Under the pieces are notes generated by a model. It had not been told where the DNA came from. It did no database searches and was given only the letters and a program-made list of their open reading frames with translations. Shown here piece after piece: positions 22,501 through 31,587 of a stretch of 31,587 bases of DNA (its first letter is position 1; every line of letters begins with the position of its first letter). A program made the position numbers and the translations under genes. Source of the stretch: Kipferlia bialata (taxonomy: Eukaryota > Fornicata); NCBI GenBank assembly GCA_003568945.1, contig BDIP01000025.1, forward strand, positions 1-31,587, written 5' to 3'.

Positions 22501-24478
22501 GGATGTGGGGTATATATTAGGGGGTAAATGGACGCTGCACACACACACACACCTGACACCACCTCACTCCCTTCCTCTCCCTCTGACTCAGACCGCTCAT
22601 CCACCCACTCCTCCCTCTCAGAGGAGCTCTCTCTCTCCCTCTCTCTCCTTGCCTCTCTCTTACTACTCTTCCCCACACTCCTCTTAGGCCGGGACTGCAC
22701 AGCCACCCTCCTGGCACTCCTGCTAGGCCTAGACCTACGCCTATCACGTCCATACTCACTCTCGCTCTCACTCTCTTCCTCTGTCCCTTCCTCCTCCACA
22801 TACTGTGAGGCCTGGGTCTGGGAAACAGACACAGAGGTCTGAGAGGGGTGGGGGGGCTCAGACTTGACCCTCATGAAGAGAGAGAGAGACTCGGTCTTGA
22901 CTGGGTAGGTACCGGACTGGAGACCGTCTAGGGCTATCTAGGGTGGGAGGAGAGAGGGTGGGAGCAAGCGAATGTATACTAACACGCAGGTGCGAGAAAA
23001 GAAGAAGAGATAATGAATTATCGCAAAGTATACAATAGTGCATATAACACTACCTGTGAGGGGAGAGAGGGTGGGTACACACTAGGGTCACTAGGGGAGG
23101 GGCTGTTGCTGATGGATGGCTCGGTGGATGCTGCGGCAGAGTGGGGAACACGGGGCTCCTCCTTGACCTCAGTCTTGATGGGCCAGCCCTGGGGTAAGGG
23201 AATATATGGTGTGATACACCTCTAGTATGCATGTGAATACCCATGTCCCGCACCTGTCTGTCCACTATCGGGCACCTCAATAGGGAGGCAGATGACCCCC
23301 CGAAGAGGTGGGACCCTGACATCTGGCCGATGTCCCCCTTGATGTCCATTGTCAGGGGAGACCCCCCCAGCGGCACACCGTCCTCCCCCTCCGCCTCCCC
23401 CTCCCCCTCCCCCTCACTCAGACCCAGACCAGACGGAGTGGCACTCACCTCCTGTCCGTCCTCATCCTCCTCCTCTGCCAGGGCTGCCTGTATCCTAGCG
23501 TGCAGTCTGGCTGCTGCCTCTGCCCCTGTCTCTGTCTCACCCTCTGACTCCGAGGCCTCTGCACCCCTCTTGGCCCTGGGGGGCAGGGCATCCCCACCCT
23601 CCAGGGCATCCTCCCCTGCCCGCTGTCTCTCTCTCCTGTTCCTAGAGGCTCTGCACTGTCAGGGGGTGCACATCGTAGATCTATATACAATATAGAACAG
23701 GGAGCAGTATCAACCAGTATCAAGTCCCATACCTGCCACTGACACACAGCACAGAGTCCTCGTCTGCATCGGAGGCATGGACTGGGGTGAGGGGGGGGGG
23801 GGCTTGCAGATGAGACAATTGTATGATAGTAATAGTGTATAGAGTGTGTATCGAAACTTAGTGAGTGAGGAATCAGGTATGAAAGACAGAAAGCAAATGT
23901 TCCACTGTGGATATGTCTCTCTATATAAAACTATGGGCCGTAAACATTGGTGGGGTATATTGATGCCACAACATTATTAACCAGGAGAGTCAACGTCATA
24001 TACATACACATAGTGATGGAGTTTGTATCGATACACATATAGATGTCCATATCCTGTGCGTACCTGAGACCTCCTCCTCCGAACTGACCACTGCCTGGTG
24101 GTATATCTCACTGGAGGACCCGTCGGTGTCACATCTGGGGGGTCAGAGACACAATGAGAGTAAGGTACGGTGCAACAGAGGTAGAAGTATGTTCGTGTCG
24201 ATAACAGAGTGGGTATGCAACCAAACACCCAGTCAGTGTATATACACCATGTTCATGATAACATAAGGGTGGCGGCTAGAGCACCAGCGAACACTATAAA
24301 GCACATAGACAGCATACCACCATATATGGAAGAGACCCATGTAACAAGTACTGAAGCATACATGCTCTATAAACAAACGAATGCGTACATTGTGTCCCAG
24401 TTGCCAGTGGCCATTAGCACGCCCTACACACCGGCTGCAGATAGTCCACTCCTCAGTCAGACAACAAGAACAGGACAT
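19350..24478 (-). CDS. Unknown 890-residue protein with two Cys modules, 22 exons
   Basis: The family is not recognised. Exons in transcript order: 24478-24432, 24134-24064, 23781-23733, 23650-23254, 23188-23054, 22937-22553, 22476-22404, 22278-22164, 22044-21956, 21863-21791, 21660-21581, 21515-21404, 21271-21165, 21000-20949, 20817-20776, 20618-20558, 20468-20280, 20234-20146, 20072-20032, 19953-19746, 19682-19554, 19478-19350. They total 2,673 nt, all in phase, with TAA at 19352-19350. The N-terminus is Cys-rich (MSCSCCLTEEWTICSRC), followed by acidic and basic low-complexity sequence. Four sumoylation-type motifs lie at residues 192-260. A Cys module spans 374-470. A helical part (about 500-610, LNALIRMNTRIETHKLS, DYLWDPEKEKF) follows, then a Ser/Lys/Arg-rich linker and a second Cys module at 781-848. 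The tail is acidic (WEPEIVDFD). A nuclear, chromatin-related role is inferred from composition only. The start exon is the least certain. Confidence 0.8.
19523..19550 (-). repeat. (CT)14 tract in the last intron of the 890-residue gene
   Basis: A pure GA dinucleotide run on the plus strand reads as (CT)n in the transcript. It begins right after the donor AAG|gtatct at 19553. It is the longest dinucleotide run inside an intron here. Confidence 0.9.
19554..19820 (-). other. Cys module, copy D
   Basis: Residues about 781-848 of the 890-residue protein, in exons 20-21. It begins KCCRKRCFDKLP (Cys782, 783, 787) and continues with RRAMAEYGRDLTTLLKEG. It then has VAQWFVEPHTGKLVS and a second cluster ACPKCIIHLLDC (Cys836, 839, 846). 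The six cysteines and the following His suggest zinc binding, which is inferred rather than known. Confidence 0.65.
21956..22441 (-). other. Cys module, copy C
   Basis: Residues about 374-470 of the same protein, in exons 7-9. It begins RCCRDKCFKTFP (Cys375, 376, 380), followed by an Arg/Gln-rich helix (QRTLMRSLARLDRQIQ). It then has AFFFEHLYDLEVGAYRVRMCP, in the place of the WFVEP...CP element of copy D. The second Cys cluster is reduced to Cys452, so this copy may bind metal differently. Confidence 0.6.
22034..22113. repeat. Direct repeat duplicating an intron-exon junction
   Basis: The 22-base stretch at 22034-22055 (aacacctcatcctgggggtg) recurs at 22092-22113 with one substitution and a one-base length change. 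On the minus strand each copy reads caccccag|GATGA[AG]GTGTT, so the true 3' splice site of exon 9 has a decoy 58 bases upstream in the transcript. Use of the decoy would shift the frame. Confidence 0.8.
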
Positions 24479-25953
24479 GCGAGGAAACGCAAGTGGGGAA
24501 TGGAGTGAATGGGAATTGAACCCTATCCCACTCAGGTTTGAATCGGGTCCTCTATTAACAGTTTGGAAGTGACTTACTGAGATTCTATGACGGCGGCTTC
24601 ACAACAACACCTGCTCTGGATAACAGTCTGGCTAGGAGTTCTCAATACGTTATCATAAGGCTTCTGGTGATAAGAATACTCGGGTGAATGATCCTGAGAG
24701 AGAGTGAGCCTGACAGTTGGAGAGAAAACTGTTGCTTGCAAGGGTAGATCTAACGAAATGAAAGACTGAACTCTTCCGATAACCCATCGGACCGATGAAC
24801 GAGTATTCCACCCTACTATGTGTACCTCGTTTACTGTACTTATCATTCCACTACCAATTGACCCGATATATTTTGAGACCATTGTGAGTGTTCCACCGAA
24901 ACTTCACACACTATCACGTGTAGCAACTTGCTACTAGCAAGTGTGACAAGTCAATGGCGAAGCACGTCTCCTTTCCTCAGAAAGCCCCATCATATAAACA
25001 GGCCATGGTATAATTACGTGATGACCTTAGAATATCTGTGACAGGATGAGTCACTGTAGGCGAAACATACTTGTGGATACAGACACACGAGCTTCTGGAA
25101 ATAGCGGATGACTCTATGATGACTCCAGTGTGGTCTCCAACCGGCCACTGCGTACTTATACGACGGCGATCCTACTAGCATTGATAGGAGTTGGTACTTC
25201 TCAAAGACAAGTTCTCATGGTGTAGCATTATCAACACTTATGGTCTTGATGAATATGTCCACCGTCACTGACCCTTACATATCTGGCTGAACGAAAGGTT
25301 CTCTGTCCTTTACAATGTTGTTTACATACTTAGAATTCTCTTCACTGCGTCTTACCGAGTCATGATGTCTAATCAATGTTCAGTGCGATGGATGGTTGTG
25401 TCTGAACGTCAGCATGGGCATACCGGTCCCGCGAGTTGTAGTAATGGTATGTCAATTATCGACGCAGGATATGTATAGTAGAAGTACCAATAACATCTGT
25501 CCTCCTCAATAATTCTCACTTTTCGCTGGAACTCAGTGTGAAAACCGCAGTGTTTGACAACCTGACTGATGACTAGGATTAGAGTCATTCCATTCGAGTG
25601 ACGGCAACGTCTTAGCACTGTGCTCTGATGTCAAGCACCTGGGGGTTACCCGTCTGAGTCACTACGTTTACGAGCCTCGTAACGAGGTCTTTCTGATTTG
25701 CATCAGATGCCATAGCTACACGACAGCGGTGTGTGTGTGCAGTCTTTGGGTCATTGAGACTGACCCAGTATCAATACATGCTCAGTATCCCTTAGTACCT
25801 CACGTGCAGGAATCACAAACCAGGACACCTGTCATACCAGGGACACCAGTTGACAAATATAGTCTATTCCAAACGTTACAAATAACACAAAACTCAATAA
25901 TAATACTACCAACACTCGATAACACGGAAACCTCACCACTACACTCCACTTGC
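24479..25953. other. 1.5-kb region without a convincing gene
   Basis: Base composition and texture change here: the C-rich splice acceptors and GA-rich exonic sequence vanish and the sequence looks of mixed composition. It contains the 5' flank of the 890-residue gene and the 3' flank of the large charged gene. The longest open frame, 24574-24882 on the minus strand (102 codons), has a good donor (TCTCA|gtaagt) but no recognisable protein. Several short perfect palindromes occur: ACTTGCTACTAGCAAGT at 24926-24942, CCTCGTAACGAGG at 25675-25687, and GCATCAGATGC near 25700. No RNA gene was found. Confidence 0.5.
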
Positions 25954-26566
25954 TCACTTAGCCCTGCGTCTGCGAGACCTGGATGCGAGGAGCATGTGGG
26001 TGCCGTTGGGAGTGGTGGCCGGTGAGCTCTGTGACGACCCTGGGACAGCTAGGCTGGATGGGTATGGAACCGAGACAGTCCTCTTCCTACTGCTTCTCCT
26101 CGGTGTGCTAGGGGTGGTGGGTGTCTCAATCTGGATGGACTCAGAGACAGAGCCCTCGACAGTGGCCTCGGACTCCACCCCTGCCTCTGACCCAGGCGAG
26201 GGGGTGTGCACCTTGGCGACCCTCTTAGGCCGCGTAGAGGTAGCAGTGACAGTGACGCCTGGGGTCTTGGCCCTGCCCCTCCTAACAGGGGTCACAACCA
26301 GATCTGGAGTCACACTGCCGTAGTTTGCCTTCCTCTTGGCTACCCTCTTGGTCCGACTGGAGGCAGCGGTCACCACGGTCTCCCTGGGAAGGGGTCTCTT
26401 CGCTACCCTAGAGGACACACCCTCGCCCTTCTTAGCCCTCCCGGACCTGGTGCTAGGGCGGCGGGCCTTGCTGGCCGGTGTGGTTGCACCACTCGTGCCA
26501 ACAGGAGTACGGGGGGTGACGCCTGCCTTGGTAGCCCCCCTACCACGTCTAGGGTATCTGGAAGAG

Positions 26567-26597
<31 letters not shown>

Positions 26598-29500
26598 GGG
26601 GCGGCACCAGAGGCACAGGCTCCCCGTCTGCCCCCAGTCTCTTGATGTACCATGGGAGCTGCCTGAGAGAGCTGAGTTGGTATGATGTTATGGGGGGCTC
26701 CACGAACCCCACAGCAGCCATCTTTGCGATGTGCTCTGTCTCCCACTCTCTGAAGGCGGCATCACTAGCAAGGTCAAAGGGCCACAGGTCCTTCACCTCC
26801 TGCGGCGAGAACTGCAACGGCTCTCTAACCTCGTCCAGTGTGTGAAGAAGGACACCCTCAGCAAGAGGGTCTGCACCTGGTACACTCTCCCCACCATCCG
26901 CACCATCCGCACCATCAGTACTGGTACCAAGGGGGCATGGGAGGCCTGGGACACCGACAGCGGGGACCTCCACCTCTGTGTGATCTGCCTCTGGGAATAC
27001 AGGCAACACAGGCTGTGCACCAGCCTCAGCCTCAGTCTCTGGCTGGGGCCACATGGGACCAGTACTATGGGTGCCTAGCAGAGTGGTGCCTAGGTCCATG
27101 TAGGAAGGGGGATCAAGCATGGCGATCGGGCTGTCACAGGGGGCCAGGGACGGCTCCAACAGTGTCTCTGCCACACTAGAGGTGGAGGAAGAGGCGTCGC
27201 GGGGGACCGCCTTGGGAGTATGGGGTACAATCAGGTCTGGCTCACTAATAGCAGGGACTCGCACATCACCGGAGTGGGAGACGGAGTCAGTCTGGGAGAC
27301 CACAACGCCTCCCTCTCCCTCTCCCTCTCCCCCCCCCTCTCCCTCTCCGTCACTCTCTGCAACGACAGAGGTCTCTACCGGGACCACCGGAACCTGCGAA
27401 TGCACTACGGGAGTCGGCTCAGGAGACGATAGGGGAGCCTGGGCCTCGGCCAGAGGCTCCTCCTGGACAGCAGCAGAGCCATCACCAGCCACAATGGGGT
27501 CAGATGGGTCTTGGGTACTTAGGCCATCGACAGAGACAGGAACATCGGCTGACTGGGGCCTATCAGAACTCTCGCCAGTGGGAACCTCAATCTCTGCCTC
27601 TTCTTCCACCTCTGCCTCTTCCACCACCTCTGCCTCTTCTTCCACCTCTGCCTCTGCCTCTGCCTCTGCCTCTGCCTCTGCCTCTGCCTCGCTGTCTTGA
27701 GTCGCCATCCCCTCAGTCCCAGGCTCAGCTGTGGGAGAGTACTCAGAGGTGGTCTCTGCGCCACTGGACAGAGGGGTGTCAGAGGAGGTGGAAGTGGGAG
27801 CGTCAGATACGGTGACCTCACTCCCAGTCTCATCTGCCACCCCCTCCTCTTCACCACTAGCTGGTGTCTCACTGGCGTCTGTACCGTCCATCTCAACATC
27901 CCCTGCACCCTCGGTGACCTCCTCTGCCACAGGAGGGGAGGACTGCCGCTGGGCATCTCTGTCCCGCCTCGCCTGGGCCATCTCAGCCATCTTCTGCTCC
28001 TGTTCAAGCTTCAGGCGCTCTCTGTTCTTAGCCCTCTCCTCTCTCAGCCTCGACCGCTCCTTCTGGCGGGCCTCCCTCGCCGCCTCTGCCTCTGCATCTT
28101 CTATCACGATGGCAGCGTGTCTCTCGGCCTTCTGGGTCAGACGGTTGATACGCTCATCCTCCTCGTCCTCCTCCCGCTTCCTCTCCTCTCTAGTCTTTCT
28201 CCTGGGCTTCACCCTCACCTTAGTTTCCCTCTCCTCCTCTTCAATCTCCACCTTCACAGAGTCCTGACGAGCAGACCCCCGCTCCCTTCTCTCCTTGGCT
28301 TTCTCTCTCCGCTCCTTCATTTTCCTGTCTCTCTCTTCCTTCTCCTTCTCTCTCTCAAGCCTCGCCTTCTCTCTCTCAAGCCTCGCCTTCTCTCTCTTAA
28401 GCCTTGCCTTCTCTCTCTCCCTCTCCTTCTTCTCCCTCTCCCTCTCCTTCTTCTCCCTCTCCCTCTCCTTCTTCTCCTTCTCCTCCTGCTTCTTCTTGAC
28501 AGCCTCTGCCTCCTGCAGCGCCTTCTCTCTCTTCTCCTTCTCTCTCTTGGCCTGAGCCTTGGTCATACGGGGTGTGACGCTAGGCTTGCTGGCTCCCTTT
28601 CCCTTCCCTCTAGCCTTCGCCCTGCCCTTAGTCACTGCCTTCTGCACCTCTGGGATCACCTCTGGCACCACCTCTGGGACCGGAACAGTCACCTCATGCT
28701 CCTCCCCTGCCCCCACCTCCTCCAGAGACTCTTCCTCGGTGTCGGTCTCAGCACCAGTCTCAGCACCAGTCTCCGCCTTAGTATCGGCCACAGCACATGC
28801 CACAGTGTCAGAGTGCGGAACAGCCAAGGTAGGAAGGCTGGCAGAGACAGAGACAGGGGCAGACACTGCGGCAGAGGCAGCTGCAGTGACAGTGACATGC
28901 TCAGGCAAGGGAGAGATGGACGGCACATGGGAGTAGTGGACCATCGACACGTCCCCCATTCCGCCACCCTCCATCTCACTGGCCTGGGTCGTCTCCTCGT
29001 CCTCCTCCCTATCCTCCGAGCTGCTGCTGCTCTCCTCCTCCTCAGTCGCAGCCTCCAGAGACGCCTTCACCTGTCTGATCTCCTCCTTCTGGGCCTTGGC
29101 AGCCTCCTTGGCCCTCAGGTCAGCCAGTCTCTTGGCCTCCTTATCCTCCCTAGCCTTCTTGGCGGCTGCCCTCTTCTGGCGCAGAGCCTTGGCCTTGTCG
29201 GCCTTAGCCTTGGCAGCTGCGGCCTTGGCTGCGGCAGCCACCCTCTCTGCCTCCTCCTTCGCCAGCCTCTCCTTCTCCTTTGCTCTCTCCCTGGCACGCT
29301 TCTCCCGCTTCTCCCTGGCTAATCTCTCCTTCGTCTCCTTCTTGCCCTGGGCGGCGCTCTTGCGCTGAGGCCTGCCCTTGGAGGTGGTTGTCACGCCCTT
29401 GCTCTCGGCCTCTGCCTTGAGGCTGGCCTTGAGAGCTGCAGCCTCCTCGGCACGCCTCGCCTGCATCTCCTCCTTCTGTCGCTGCTTCTCCCTGGCCTCC

Positions 29501-31587
29501 TCTAACAGCACGGCCCTCTCCTCAGGAGTCGCCTCCTCCAGCTGCTTCTTCCGTGCCTCCTCAGAGGCCTCTCTGTTCTTGGTCACGGTCTCGGCATTCA
29601 CCATGCGCCTGATCTGACTGTGAGTACGCCATAGTTAATAGAACAGAGATCGATGGATGAAACACACTCATATACATTACATACATGTACAAGTATGGTA
29701 CCTTGGTGACGAGCTTGTTGCTGACCCTGGTGATGATCTGGATGCACCTGTAGCAGCAGGGGTTGAAGGGGTCGTAGATGAGTCTGATTACGGGGATGGC
29801 CGGGTGCTGCAGTCCGATAGGGGTGGGGGGAGGCATGGCGTCGATCTCATGCTGCATCTTGAGGATCAGCTCACGCTTCTCCTTGGGGATGCTCCTGAGA
29901 CAGACTGGCGTGAGGGGGAGGCAGGGATAAATCACATATGCAGACCAACACAGAAGAGTATACGCCAAGTATAGCACGACCCACTCACACTTGGTGCAGC
30001 ACTCGTAGTCGAATGTGGCCATGCTGGCCGGCTCTGTCTTGGGGGGCAGGCCCCGGGAGTGGGTCTTGTGGGGTGTCTTGTAGGGGGTGGCCGAAGGAGT
30101 TGGCTTCTTCTTTGGCTTGGGGGTAGGCTTAGCCTTGGGGGCAGGTCTCGACCGAGTAGTGGTGGATGTGGTGGCCCCGCGCCTGGATCTCGTCTCCTGC
30201 TTCACCTTGACCCTGGCCCCAGCCATGGCTCCCTTCCTACCCAGGGGTATGGTGAGGGCCCCTGCCCCCCTCCGAGGCCTAGTGTCCTTCTTGGCCTTGA
30301 CCGCCTTGGGCTTGCCGGCCTTCTGCACCTGGAAGGAGTGGTCCTTGGTGAGCCACGGCATGGGCGTGGCTCCCTTGCCCTTGCCCTTCCCCTTGCCACC
30401 AGAGGGCTCCTTGGGCCTCTCTCTCTCCTTCCTCTCTGCCTCCCGAGCCTCCCACTCCCCAAGCTCCTTGGCCTGCTGGGCCCACTCCATGCTCTCCTTC
30501 ACAGCCAGGAGCTCTCTCAGCACGCTGAGGTTCTTGCGGGTCTCTCTGCTCTTCCTATGCTCCTTCAACTGCTCAATCTCCCTCCTGATGTCTAGGATCT
30601 GGGTGCGCCTCCGAGAGATGCTGGTGTGGGAGTTGCCCTGGTACACCTGGACATCAGTGACATGTATGGAGGGAAGTACTGACTACAGTATTGGGGGTGG
30701 TTCGGTACCTTAGTCATGCAGCCACTGGGGTCCACCGACAGGAATCTACCCCAGTCAGCAGGAGGAGCGGGACTCTCGGAAGACGAGGGAGAGGGAGAGG
30801 CGGAAGGAGACGGAGAGGTGCGGCGTGGGAAAAGAGCAGAGCGCTTGACCCCTGACTTGCCCCTCCCGGGTGTGTCTGCCTCTGCCTCTCTCGAGGGGCC
30901 ACGGGTACGCTTGGCAGGGTGTGTGGGGGAGGTAGAGGCAGTCGCCGGTCTCTTGCTGCTCCTGGAGAGGGGATGCCTGGTGCTGGACTCAGAGACAGGG
31001 GCGGAGGGGGTGCGGTTCTGAGGCTCGTCATCCTCCTCGTCCCCTGGTAGAGGAGAGTGGGAACCATCCTGCGTAAGAACGTCGAGGGAGAGAACACCGA
31101 TCACATTCAACGCACACACACTGTAGTGTTAGAGCACCCACCTTGCTGCGGGTCATAAGGACGTCTCCCTGGGCCTGTGTCTCGGGACTGTGGGGCTCCA
31201 AGGGGTGGAAGCGTCTATAAAGGAGGGCCTGTGGTGTAGGTTCGTAACAAACAATAACAGTGTCACAACAAAGTCAGTGAGCGCACTAGTACGGTATATA
31301 CACGGTAGCAGATGCACACTTACGTTGAAGCACTGCCTCCTGGTGTCGTCCATGTCGGCATTGCCTAGACACTCGTGGATACCAAAGATGCACATGATCC
31401 TGGGTCAGAGGGATAGAGAGAGAGAGGGGGGGGGTATTGAGAGACAGACCATACGCACTCCTTGTTGTTCATGCGCCCTGTTGCTGGGTCCAGGAACCAC
31501 TTGGCGATGCACTGCGTGATGGCGTCACTGGGGTGGGTGGGGGGGGGGGGCATGGGAGAGAGAGAGATAGAGAGAGAAACTGATAGA
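25954..31587 (-). CDS. 3' part of a gene for a large charged, probably nuclear protein
   Basis: The family is not recognised. Visible exons in transcript order: 31527-31459, 31399-31324, 31228-31142, 31068-30709, 30646-29989, 29904-29702, 29613-25954. They give 1,703 residues and a TAA at 25956-25954. The 5' end lies beyond the right edge. Numbering from the first full codon: residues 1-36 are the end of a Cys module (copy A). Ser/Pro/Arg-rich sequence follows to about 200, then a helical segment (RREIEQLKEHRKSRE) and a Lys/Pro-rich linker. Cys module copy B is at 412-471. The last exon encodes a long Lys/Glu/Ala helix with EREKK repeats, Glu/Ala repeats and an acidic Ser/Pro region. A short ordered patch follows (FSPQEVKDLWPFDLASDAAF), then a basic tail with AT-hook-like RRGRG, SGRAKK and RRGRAK and a final RSRRRRAK. 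Chromatin or nuclear-scaffold roles are inferred from composition alone. Confidence 0.78.
26569..26598 (-). repeat. Hexanucleotide repeat encoding Pro-Val
   Basis: About five copies of GGGACA on the plus strand encode alternating Pro and Val (PVPVPVPVP). They separate the ordered patch of the large charged protein from its basic tail and probably form an extended linker. Confidence 0.85.
27595..27690 (-). repeat. Hexanucleotide minisatellite encoding Glu-Ala/Val
   Basis: Imperfect then perfect CTCTGC units on the plus strand, perfect from about 27644 to 27690, encode a run of Glu-Ala dipeptides followed by Glu/Val-rich imperfect copies. It lies in the acidic half of the large protein. It is likely to vary in length among isolates. 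Confidence 0.85.
28345..28482 (-). repeat. Tandem 21-nt and 18-nt repeats encoding a charged helix
   Basis: Three copies of a 21-base unit encode KARL[EK]RE-type heptads and about three copies of an 18-base unit encode EREKKE-type hexads. Their regular i to i+4 Glu-Lys/Arg spacing is typical of single stable charged alpha-helices rather than hydrophobic coiled coils. Confidence 0.8.
29702..30004 (-). other. Cys module, copy B
   Basis: Residues about 412-471 of the large protein. The junction of exons 29989 and 29904 forms ECCTKFCLRSIP (Cys413, 414, 418). It is followed by a helix (KRELILKMQHEID), then IRLIYDPFNPCCYRCIQIIT (Cys466, 467, 470). Spacing and flanking residues match copies C and D, with DP in place of EP or EH. 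Confidence 0.65.
31324..31527 (-). other. Cys module, copy A (second half only)
   Basis: The first visible exons encode CIAKWFLDPATGRMNN and then IMCIFGIHECLGN. This aligns with WFVEPHTGKLVS and CPKCIIHLLDC of copy D. The CCxxxC half would lie upstream, outside the window. Confidence 0.6.

Noticed and set aside
22500-22937. Possible membrane or secreted Ser-rich protein on the plus strand (short frames at 22505-22842)
   Set aside because: These frames are antisense to the RERERE and EEESESESE coding exon 6 of the minus-strand gene and lack splice or start support.
24500-24560. tRNA-like TTCAATT and TTTGAATC loops flanking GAACCC
   Set aside because: The T-arm would have only three base pairs on either strand, and no matching D-arm, anticodon arm or acceptor stem could be found at the right spacing.
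24574-24882. 102-codon minus-strand open frame as a separate gene
   Set aside because: No recognisable protein, no acceptor, and of a length expected by chance in DNA of this composition. It is kept only as an alternative first exon for the 890-residue gene.
27697-29322. A 541-codon plus-strand open frame rich in Leu, Pro and Ser
   Set aside because: It is the antisense shadow of the Lys/Glu/Arg-rich exon of the large minus-strand protein: CTC/CTT complements of GAG/AAG codons. The minus frame is longer (1,220 codons), fits splice junctions on its 5' side and has the C-terminal basic tail.
1-31587. Transposons, virus-like elements or CRISPR arrays
   Set aside because: No terminal repeats with a transposase, no reverse transcriptase motif and no regularly spaced repeats were seen. 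All long repeats are simple-sequence tracts within exons or introns.

Overview
This window is eukaryotic nuclear DNA from a very intron-dense protist. Hand splicing yields three gene models plus the first exon of a fourth. About 124 spliceosomal introns are visible, mostly 48-200 nt. Nearly all 3' splice sites resemble CTCACCCCCAG or CTGACCCCAG, with a branch-point-like YTNAC a few bases before the AG. TAG and TAA serve as stops. The fused branch-point/3'-splice motif and the intron load suggest a free-living metamonad of the fornicate type, such as Kipferlia or a relative. That assignment is inference; no marker RNA gene is present.

Layout. At 1-275 (-) lies the 5' end of an unknown gene that runs off the left edge and stands head-to-head with the next gene. 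At 699-18897 (+) is one gene in 98 exons encoding a Target of Rapamycin (TOR) kinase of about 3,451 residues, with HEAT, FAT, FRB, kinase and FATC regions. The summed exon length (10,356 nt) divides exactly by three. At 19350-24478 (-) is a 22-exon gene for an unknown protein of 890 residues, tail-to-tail with TOR. At 24479-25953 there is about 1.5 kb without a convincing gene. At 25954 to the right edge (-) is the 3' part, 7 exons and 1,703 residues, of a gene for a very large charged protein that looks nuclear.

TOR reads as a functional enzyme: catalytic Lys, GLGDRHPNN loop and FATC are all present. It departs from the human and yeast proteins at notable sites. DFG is DYG, the first Cys of the FATC disulfide is Val, several rapamycin-contact positions in FRB differ, and Arg/Glu-rich insertions make it about 900 residues longer than human mTOR.

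The two minus-strand genes are probably related. Each carries a Cys module not recognised from known families: CCxxxC followed by F/L-x-x-hydrophobic-P, then some 40-60 residues later an aromatic-x-[DE]-[PH] element and a further Cys cluster. Two copies sit in the 890-residue protein, and one full plus one edge-truncated copy sit in the large protein. Both proteins also have acidic and basic low-complexity stretches and sumoylation-type motifs. I saw no RNA genes, CRISPR arrays, transposons or virus-like elements.
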